Shown here: in pieces, positions 1-4,170 of the stretch | Layout of the letters: each line of letters opens with the position of its first letter | How positions within the stretch are numbered: position 1 is the stretch's first letter | From: CAYVMP01 sp964452635 | Lineage (GTDB): Bacteria; Patescibacteriota; Minisyncoccia; Phycocordibacterales; DATDWN01 | Length of the DNA stretch: 5,352 bases | Assembly: GCA_964452635.1 (NCBI GenBank) | Contig: CAYVMP010000029.1 | Span: forward strand, 1-5,352 | Reading direction: 5' to 3' | Translations under genes and position numbers: made by a program | The notes under the pieces: generated by a model | Databases searched by the model: none | What the model was told of the DNA's origin: nothing | The model's input: the letters and a program-made list of their open reading frames with translations, nothing else

Positions 1-28
1 AAATCCCTTATGAGCTATTTTCAGGAGG

Positions 29-37
29 TGGTATACT
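29..37 (+). promoter_or_regulatory. Extended -10 promoter of the SOUL-family gene
   Basis: TGG followed by TATACT (hexamer 32-37) makes an extended -10 element. Only six bases separate it from the ATG at 44, so transcription would begin at or within a base or two of the start codon and the mRNA would be leaderless. No good -35 is seen at the proper distance, which the TG extension can compensate for. The AGGAGG at 24-29 lies upstream of the predicted transcript start and is 14 bases from the ATG, so it is probably not a working ribosome site. Confidence 0.6.
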
Positions 38-43
38 ATTGGT

Positions 44-664
44 ATGAACTATATCTACACTCTCTTCGGTATTATTTTGCTTTGGTCCCTGTGGGGGTAT
101 TTCTCATCGCGAGTAGAGAATACAGAATATTCAGTAGTCGAATCCAAAAGAGATTACGAGGTGCGTGTGTATCCTGCACACATCGTCGCACAAACCACTG
201 TCAAAGGATCGTATACAGAAGCACTCAATGAAGGTTTCCGTATTATCGCGGGATACATTTTTGGAGGTAATACACAGAAACAGCGTATTGCTATGACCAC
301 TCCTGTTATTGAACAGAAATCAGTATCAGAATCAATCGCAATGACAGCACCCGTCATGGCGAGTGTCGAGGGGGAATCACATACGATTGCATTTGGTATG
401 CCTAAATCATACACACGTGACACGCTTCCGGTGCCAAACGATTCACGAATAGAAATAGTTACAGTTCCTGAAAAGAAAATGGCCGTTATTCGTTTCTCTT
501 GGTTTCGTAGTGACGCGCGTGTACAATCAAAAAAGCAGGAGCTTCTTGATGCATTAAAAAAAGATACCGTGTCTGTAATCGGCGAACCTCAATACGCAGG
601 GTACAACGCTCCATGGACTCCGCCGTGGATGACTCGGAATGAAGTGCTCGTGGAGATTAAGTAA
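44..664 (+). CDS. SOUL family heme-binding-like protein with N-terminal membrane anchor
   Basis: This 206-residue protein is a member of the SOUL/HBP family, whose animal members bind heme or tetrapyrroles; the role of bacterial members is not established. Residues 3-20 form one hydrophobic segment (signal anchor), and residues 28-206 are the complete SOUL domain. Family landmarks visible are EYSVVESKRDYEVRVYPA near 28-45, the paired IAMTTPV (82-88) and IAMTAPVM (98-105) strands, the MPKSYTRDTLPVPND stretch at 119-133, and the C-terminal YAGYNAPWTPPWMTRNEV at 184-201. The only histidines are H46 and H113, so if heme is held by an axial His these are the candidates; no alignment was possible. 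The anchor suggests the domain sits outside the membrane. The start at 44 is chosen because a -10 element lies just upstream and the hydrophobic segment begins at once. The cupin gene follows after 35 bases and may be co-transcribed. Family call is firm; ligand and role are unknown. Confidence 0.93.
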   Translation: MNYIYTLFGIILLWSLWGYFSSRVENTEYSVVESKRDYEVRVYPAHIVAQTTVKGSYTEALNEGFRIIAGYIFGGNTQKQRIAMTTPVIEQKSVSESIAMTAPVMASVEGESHTIAFGMPKSYTRDTLPVPNDSRIEIVTVPEKKMAVIRFSWFRSDARVQSKKQELLDALKKDTVSVIGEPQYAGYNAPWTPPWMTRNEVLVEIK

Positions 665-699
665 ACGTTATCAAAAAATTATTCACTAACTAAAACAAT

Positions 700-1098
700 A
701 TGAAAGGATATGTCACAAATATAGAAAAGGATTCGATTGAAAATGAAAATTTTCGAAAAGTTTTGTATACAGCGAAAAATAGTCAATTGGTTGTGATGAG
801 TTTGCTACCCGGAGAGGATATTGGTGAGGAGGTGCACGAACTTGATCAGTTTATCAGATGCGAAGCAGGATCCGGCACAGCAGTGCTCAATGGTGAGGAG
901 CATGATATTTCCGATGGGTTTGCAGTAGTGGTTCCTGCTGGTGCTCTTCACAATATTATAAACACATCGAGTGATACATCACTCAAACTATACACACTCT
1001 ACTCACCTCCAAATCATCTTGATGGGACTGTTCATGTCACCAAAGCAGATGCACTAGCCGATGAGGGAGAGCATTTTGATGGAAAGACAACTGAATAA
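700..1098 (+). CDS. Small single-domain cupin protein
   Basis: This 132-residue protein is a single cupin_2-type beta-barrel. Cupin motif 1 runs from G38 to G57 (PGEDIGEEVHELDQF followed by IRCEAG) and motif 2 from G73 to N88 (DGFAVVVPAG, AL, H84, then N88). Aligned by spacing to the canonical HxH-x3-E motif, the metal-binding positions read E44, H46, Q50 and H84, a variant ligand set rather than the classical His-His-Glu-His. Such small cupins are usually annotated as cupin domain proteins or sugar-isomerase-like; substrate and reaction cannot be told from sequence. The C-terminal tail (residues 106-132) is acidic. No signal peptide is seen, so it is cytosolic. There is no Shine-Dalgarno sequence in the 35 bases after the SOUL gene stop, and no convincing promoter either, so read-through from the SOUL gene is plausible. 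It ends 7 bases from the stop of the opposing gene. Confidence 0.9.
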   Translation: MKGYVTNIEKDSIENENFRKVLYTAKNSQLVVMSLLPGEDIGEEVHELDQFIRCEAGSGTAVLNGEEHDISDGFAVVVPAGALHNIINTSSDTSLKLYTLYSPPNHLDGTVHVTKADALADEGEHFDGKTTE

Positions 1099-1105
1099 AT
1101 AGGTT

Positions 1106-2083
1106 TTACAGTTTGAAGTGGGATTTGATGTATTCTTCAGTTTCGCTCATTGAGAATGGTTGTGTTGAGTTTCCGATGCGAACGTAGAATTCCTCTTTGC
1201 GATCTCCATTTTTGAGGTATGCGGGTTTGTGTCCGGCTTGGACATAGATGATGCACACGTCTTTGCCATCAACAGAATCAAAATCTATTTTAATGTATTT
1301 GGTGAAAGAGATGCCAATCATTGTCTTGATGAGCATGGTGACATGGTTTTCAAAACCATCTCGGTTTTTCTTGGGAAGTACTGCGTAGTCTTGATCAAGG
1401 CCGATTATTGTTTTGTCATCACGTACTCCGATGAGAAGTGTTCCTCCTGCTGCATTGAGAAAACCAACAATCGATTTCACAATGACTTTTTCCAACTCCT
1501 TGTTTACTTCGTTTTTGCGTGTGTCGTATCGAAGTGTCTCTTTGAATTCGAGTGTGTATCCCTCGCCTTGGGTAAGGAGTGTTGGTATGTGAGGGGAGAG
1601 AATTTCACCAGAGATGTTTTGAATGTTACGTTTAATGATGTACGTGTACTCTTCGAAGTTAGGAACATCACGGATTTTTGTTTCCTTCCCGTTTGTGTGT
1701 TCGAGGATGATAGTTGCGTGCTGGATGAGACGATCGATCGGGGATTGGTATGTTTCGACAGAGACTATATCGGAGAGACTCACATATTTTTTATGACGGA
1801 AAAATATTCCTGATTTTTTGACGATTTCCTTTTCCTCGATTTGAAAATATGAAAAATACCAATTAATAAAGAGTATAGAAAGGTAGAAGAATTGAAAGAG
1901 TGAAGAAATGATGATGATAAATAAGTCGTATCTAATATAGTGGTCGAGATTCCATCCAGTAAAGAGCATTTGGTAGTTTTCAATAAACGAAAGAGCAATG
2001 AGGAATATACTCGCAATACATTCCATAAAAATGACTTCCTTGAGGAATGCAACGGGACCTTGTTTGATGACGACTCTGTTCAT
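1106..2083 (-). CDS. Membrane protein: two TM helices, bacterial PH-like (bPH2/DUF304) domain, Schlafen/AlbA_2 domain
   Basis: This 325-residue protein has three parts. Residues about 18-34 and 54-76 are two hydrophobic helices. Residues about 77-152 look like a bPH2 (YdbS-type) domain: a short strand after the membrane, the I-V-K-K-S-G-I-F-F-R-H-K-K turn (87-99), the I-P-L-S-D-I-V-like segment VSLSDIVSVE (101-110), and a VPNFEEYTYIIKRNI helix (140-154). Residues about 168-325 are an AlbA_2/Schlafen domain: GEGYTLEFKE (173-182), FLNAAGGTLLIGVRDD (208-223), G228, and a closing YVRIGNSTQPFS (300-311). E174, E179 and D222/D223 occupy positions like the three acidic residues of the Schlafen RNase core, so nuclease activity is possible but unproven; the AlbA_2 family is also annotated as nucleic-acid binding. 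Both helices crossing together would keep the C-terminal domains in the cytosol at the membrane. The ATG at 2083 is supported by an extended -10 six bases upstream. The AlbA_2 call is strong, the PH call moderate. Confidence 0.88.
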   Translation of the reverse strand: MNRVVIKQGPVAFLKEVIFMECIASIFLIALSFIENYQMLFTGWNLDHYIRYDLFIIIISSLFQFFYLSILFINWYFSYFQIEEKEIVKKSGIFFRHKKYVSLSDIVSVETYQSPIDRLIQHATIILEHTNGKETKIRDVPNFEEYTYIIKRNIQNISGEILSPHIPTLLTQGEGYTLEFKETLRYDTRKNEVNKELEKVIVKSIVGFLNAAGGTLLIGVRDDKTIIGLDQDYAVLPKKNRDGFENHVTMLIKTMIGISFTKYIKIDFDSVDGKDVCIIYVQAGHKPAYLKNGDRKEEFYVRIGNSTQPFSMSETEEYIKSHFKL

Positions 2084-2089
2084 ATACCC

Positions 2090-2098
2090 ATTTTAACA
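2090..2098 (-). promoter_or_regulatory. Extended -10 promoter of the PH/AlbA_2 gene
   Basis: On the minus strand TGT precedes TAAAAT (plus-strand hexamer 2090-2095), an extended -10. Six bases separate it from the ATG at 2083, so the transcript is predicted to be leaderless. A clear -35 is not visible 16-18 bases further upstream. Confidence 0.55.
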
Positions 2099-2131
2099 TA
2101 TCTATACGCATGTGCGATCCACAGGTGCCCT

Positions 2132-2159
2132 TTGCATTTTTTTGGTTTAATGTTAGAAT
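2132..2159 (+). promoter_or_regulatory. Promoter of the SWIB-domain gene
   Basis: TTGCAT (2132-2137) and TAGAAT (2154-2159) are spaced by 16 bases, and a TG sits one base before the -10 (2151-2152). Transcription should start near 2166, leaving a leader of about 20 AT-rich bases with no Shine-Dalgarno sequence. It shares the 105-base divergent region with the minus-strand promoter at 2090-2098. Confidence 0.5.
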
Positions 2160-2188
2160 AGACACACTTATTTGATTAATTAAAAAAT

Positions 2189-2443
2189 ATGGCAAAACCA
2201 AATTCAGCGTTTATGAAACCGATGACCATTAGTCCTGAGCTTGCAGTTGTTGTAGGCAAGGGTCCAATGCCTCGATCAGAGGTCGTCAAGGCTCTCTGGG
2301 TATACATCAAGAAACATGATCTCCAGGATCCTAAAAATAAAAGAAATATAAATGCTGATGAAGCACTCAAGAAAGTATTCGGTGGCAAGGCAACAGTAAG
2401 TATGTTTGAAATGACAAAGCTTGTTTCAAAACATCTTTCATAG
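2189..2443 (+). CDS. SWIB/MDM2 domain-containing protein
   Basis: The whole 84-residue protein is one SWIB domain. Recognisable are the P-M-T-I-S-P-E-L-A-V-V-V-G opening (11-23), MPRSEVVKALWVYIKKHDLQ (27-46), the DPKNKRNINAD loop (47-57), ALKKVFGG (59-66) and the closing helix MFEMTKLVSKHLS (72-84). SWIB domains are best known from eukaryotic SWI/SNF complex subunits and from MDM2, where the fold binds peptides; bacterial stand-alone copies are known from Chlamydiae and CPR genomes, and their partners are unknown. It is cytosolic, with no signal or membrane segment. The start is the only ATG ahead of the domain; no Shine-Dalgarno sequence precedes it. It is monocistronic: its own promoter lies upstream and a hairpin terminator begins 23 bases after its stop. 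Confidence 0.93.
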   Translation: MAKPNSAFMKPMTISPELAVVVGKGPMPRSEVVKALWVYIKKHDLQDPKNKRNINADEALKKVFGGKATVSMFEMTKLVSKHLS

Positions 2444-2466
2444 TTCTCATATATAGTGAGGTATAC

Positions 2467-2501
2467 ACATAAAAACCCAGCAGATTGTTGGGTTTTTATG
2501 T
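2467..2501 (+). terminator. Hairpin terminator after the SWIB gene
   Basis: Bases 2467-2481 pair with 2487-2501 (core AAAAACCCA against TGGGTTTTT), giving a stem of up to 15 pairs with one G-T pair and a five-base loop AGATT. The U-run is the 3' arm itself (2493-2497), and the matching A-run on the 5' side would let it act in both directions. Its 3' half also contains the -35 region of the next gene. Confidence 0.82.
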
Positions 2502-2513
2502 ACATGATATACT
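2485..2513 (+). promoter_or_regulatory. Promoter of the tethered unknown protein, overlapping the terminator
   Basis: TTGTTG (2485-2490) and TATACT (2508-2513) are exactly 17 bases apart, with TG at 2505-2506 forming an extended -10. Seven bases separate the -10 from the ATG at 2521, so the mRNA would be leaderless or nearly so. The -35 lies in the loop and 3' arm of the preceding terminator hairpin. Confidence 0.62.
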
Positions 2514-2520
2514 GTTCGGT

Positions 2521-3150
2521 ATGAATAAAATACATATTTCGATTTTGATTGTCGGTGTTGTGCTCATTGGGTGGTTCGGTTGGACGAAGATAAAAAACAT
2601 ACCGCATGCAGACCCTGCAGTCGTTGAAAACACTTCTATACCGATGTACACAAATAAATCACTCGGAATATCTCTCCGCGTTCCATTTGAAATCGGCACA
2701 ACGAGTACAGATGTATATGTACCTAATGAGTCATATGTATATTACGCCAACCCACAAACCAAAATCTCAGGAGTGAAATTCACGATTCCGAAATCTATGG
2801 CAGATGGAACTAATCTCGCACATGATACATACATAAGTGTTGAGACTATGCCAAACGTTTCAGACTGTTCAGCAAACCTTTTCCTTGACGGCATACATTC
2901 AACCGTGAGGGAGGTTAGTCGCACTGCACAGGTCTACTCGGTCGCATCATCGACTGGTGCAGGGGCGGGAAATAGATACGAAGAAACAGTCTACGCACTC
3001 TCAGGAAGTAATCCATGTATCGCAGTGCGATATTTCATTCACTATGGTGTGTTGCAAAATTATGATCCGGGTACTGTCCGTGAATTCGATCAGGAAGCTC
3101 TACTATTGAATTTTGATGCGATTCGCCAAACTCTAAAAATCAATCAGTAA
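2521..3150 (+). CDS. Secreted or membrane-tethered protein of unknown function
   Basis: This 209-residue protein has a single hydrophobic segment at residues 5-21 with lysines on both sides, probably an uncleaved anchor, followed by an outside domain. I do not recognise a named family with certainty. The layout of residues 43-55, Y-T-N-K-S-L-G-I-S-L-R-V-P, and a closing helix LLNFDAIRQTLKI (195-207) resemble the opening and end of small PsbP-like or calcium-independent surface domains common in CPR genomes; this is a weak resemblance. Only two cysteines occur, C116 and C166, both in the outside domain, and could form a disulfide. The ATG at 2521 is preferred over an in-frame TTG at 2485, since the latter lies inside the terminator hairpin and upstream of the predicted transcript start. 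The gene stands alone between two terminators. Confidence 0.85.
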   Translation: MNKIHISILIVGVVLIGWFGWTKIKNIPHADPAVVENTSIPMYTNKSLGISLRVPFEIGTTSTDVYVPNESYVYYANPQTKISGVKFTIPKSMADGTNLAHDTYISVETMPNVSDCSANLFLDGIHSTVREVSRTAQVYSVASSTGAGAGNRYEETVYALSGSNPCIAVRYFIHYGVLQNYDPGTVREFDQEALLLNFDAIRQTLKINQ

Positions 3151-3169
3151 AATTTATATTTCTCAACAC

Positions 3170-3204
3170 AAAAATCTCACTCATCTTGCGGAGTGGGATT
3201 TTTT
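3170..3204 (+). terminator. Hairpin terminator after the tethered unknown protein
   Basis: Bases 3170-3182 pair with 3191-3203 (AAAAATCTCACTC against GAGTGGGATTTTT) in a 13-pair stem with one G-T pair and an eight-base loop, ending in a run of T at 3199-3204. It isolates the upstream gene from the lexA operon promoter, which starts about 34 bases later. Confidence 0.85.
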
Positions 3205-3237
3205 GTTCCCGAATCTGCTATCCACAGTCGATTATCG

Positions 3238-3266
3238 TTGACGGTGAACTATCGTTCACCTATACT
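3238..3266 (+). promoter_or_regulatory. Promoter of the small gene-lexA operon
   Basis: TTGACG (3238-3243) and TATACT (3261-3266) are separated by exactly 17 bases, the best -35/-10 pair of the window. The start of transcription is expected near 3273, giving a leader of some 33 bases, AT-rich and without a Shine-Dalgarno sequence. The spacer is filled by the LexA operator described separately. Confidence 0.82.
3243..3260. promoter_or_regulatory. LexA operator (SOS box) in the lexA operon promoter
   Basis: GGTGAAC-TATC-GTTCACC is a perfect inverted repeat with 7-base arms around a 4-base centre. Its core GAAC-N4-GTTC is the core of the SOS box of Bacillus and other Gram-positive-type LexA proteins. 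It lies between the -35 and -10 hexamers, overlapping the last base of the -35, so a bound repressor would block RNA polymerase. Placement 270 bases ahead of lexA, at the head of its operon, fits autoregulation. I saw no second copy of this core in the window. Confidence 0.85.
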
Positions 3267-3306
3267 ATCTGTATACAAGAATTTATTATTAATCCAAAAC
3301 ACCACT

Positions 3307-3534
3307 ATGAGTAACCGAAATCTAGAGAAAACACTTTTGAGAGAGCTTGAGACACTCAATGACACGATCGATGAGAAAATCATAAAAGGGTTGCCATATG
3401 GTCGTGAGGCACGACGCCACAAATTCATTGTATCGAATCTCGCAGAGCTTCGTCGAGCACAGAGACGTACATCGGGTTGGTTTAGTAAACTCTCTTTGAA
3501 TCCATTTACCTTCGTATCATCATTTATACTATGA
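3307..3534 (+). CDS. Small basic protein of unknown function, first gene of the lexA operon
   Basis: The 75-residue product matches no family I can name. Residues about 4-27 look like an amphipathic helix with leucine/isoleucine spacing (L6, L10, L14, L17, I21, I25) and could form a coiled coil. Residues 28-41 (KGLPYGREARRHKF) and on to 55 are rich in arginine and lysine; overall there are about 14 basic against 8 acidic residues. The last 11 residues (NPFTFVSSFIL) are hydrophobic but too short for a certain membrane span. The ATG at 3307 is preferred to an upstream GTG at 3193 in the same frame, which lies in the preceding terminator and before the promoter. Its stop overlaps the lexA start (ATGA), implying coupled translation, and the LexA box upstream implies SOS induction. 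A damage-response role, such as a checkpoint or LexA accessory factor, is only an inference. Confidence 0.78.
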   Translation: MSNRNLEKTLLRELETLNDTIDEKIIKGLPYGREARRHKFIVSNLAELRRAQRRTSGWFSKLSLNPFTFVSSFIL

Positions 3535-4097
3535 ACATCGAATACAAACACAAAATCATATCGTTTTATAGACAGCATAAACGCATGCCGGGGTACACTG
3601 AGATAATGCATCTACTCGGATTTAGATCAAAGAACGCAGTGTATAAACTCATAAACAAACTTGTCGATGAAGGTGTGGTCACAAAGGATTCAAAAGGAAA
3701 GCTCACTCCGAATAAACTCTCGGACGAAGTGCCACTTCTCGGTGTGGTTGAGGCGGGAATACCCACAACGATTGACTACGAAGATACAGAGACACTCTGC
3801 ATCGACGACTACCTCATTCGTGACAAGGACTCAACATATCTTCTCGAGGTCAAGGGCGACTCAATGATAGACGAGGGAATACGCGAAGGGGATTTGGTGG
3901 TTGCAGAACGCAAGGGGACTCCAAAGGATGGCGATATTGTCATTGCAGAGGTAGATGGTGGTTGGACAATGAAATATTTTAAGAAAAAGGGTAATCAAGT
4001 GTATCTGAAAGCAGCCAATAAAAACTACTCACCAATATATCCTGCGTATGATTTGAAAATAGCCGCAATCGTCAAAGGTGTGATTAGAAAATATTAA
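3531..4097 (+). CDS. lexA: LexA repressor, SOS regulator with self-cleavage domain
   Basis: LexA represses DNA-damage genes and is inactivated when RecA filaments trigger its self-cleavage. Residues 1-60 form the winged helix-turn-helix, with M-P-G-Y-T-E-I (19-25) and the recognition segment LGFRSKNAVYKLINKL (29-44), matching the LGFRSPNA element of classical LexA. Residues 67-188 form the S24 peptidase domain: cleavage site A75-G76 in GVVEAGIP, nucleophile S111 in GDSMID, and general base K148 in TMKYF. The S-to-K spacing of 37 equals that of E. coli LexA (S119, K156). All catalytic parts are present, so it should be active; the 188-residue length is slightly below the usual 200 or so. The intact DNA-binding domain argues against UmuD. 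The start overlaps the stop of the preceding gene and no Shine-Dalgarno sequence is seen. Control is by the LexA box at 3243-3260. Confidence 0.96.
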   Translation: MNIEYKHKIISFYRQHKRMPGYTEIMHLLGFRSKNAVYKLINKLVDEGVVTKDSKGKLTPNKLSDEVPLLGVVEAGIPTTIDYEDTETLCIDDYLIRDKDSTYLLEVKGDSMIDEGIREGDLVVAERKGTPKDGDIVIAEVDGGWTMKYFKKKGNQVYLKAANKNYSPIYPAYDLKIAAIVKGVIRKY

Positions 4098-4136
4098 ACC
4101 GTGTAGTTCATGGGACAAATTTAAATCATCGAATAA

Positions 4137-4148
4137 AATTATATAATT
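4137..4148. repeat. Perfect 12-base AT palindrome before the DUF2914 gene
   Basis: AATTATATAATT is self-complementary and lies just before the extended -10 of the downstream gene, containing the alternative TATAAT. It may be no more than promoter AT-richness, or it may be a protein binding site; it lacks any GC pair or a loop that would suggest a terminator. Confidence 0.4.
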
Positions 4149-4158
4149 CTGGTATACT
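4142..4158 (+). promoter_or_regulatory. Promoter region of the DUF2914 membrane protein gene
   Basis: TGG followed by TATACT (4153-4158) is an extended -10, 12 bases before the ATG at 4171, so the leader would be about 6 bases. A second hexamer, a perfect TATAAT, lies at 4142-4147 within the AT palindrome and would give a leader of about 17 bases. No good -35 is seen for either. Confidence 0.55.
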
Positions 4159-4170
4159 CAATACACGAGT

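Noticed and set aside
10..231. A 73-residue reading frame overlapping the start of the SOUL gene
   Set aside because: It runs in another frame through a clear SOUL domain and resembles no protein.
969..984. Perfect inverted repeat GAGTGAT-AC-ATCACTC inside the cupin gene
   Set aside because: There is no T-run on either side, so it is not a terminator, and it is in well-formed coding sequence; it is probably chance.
1229..1813. A 194-residue plus-strand reading frame opposite the PH/AlbA_2 gene
   Set aside because: It is Cys- and Phe-rich with no recognisable domain, while the minus strand carries a clear AlbA_2 domain and a promoter.
2485..2520. TTG at 2485 as a start, adding 12 residues to the tethered unknown protein
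   Set aside because: It lies inside the terminator hairpin and upstream of the predicted transcript start, and it would bury the signal anchor behind extra residues.
3233..3256. TATCGTT occurring twice 17 bases apart in the lexA promoter
   Set aside because: The second copy is explained by the operator half-site and the first by the -35 box; seven bases in AT-rich DNA is not convincing as a separate repeat.
3193..3306. GTG at 3193 as a start for the small lexA-operon protein
   Set aside because: It falls in the preceding terminator and before the LexA-controlled promoter; translation from 3307 gives the coherent helical protein.
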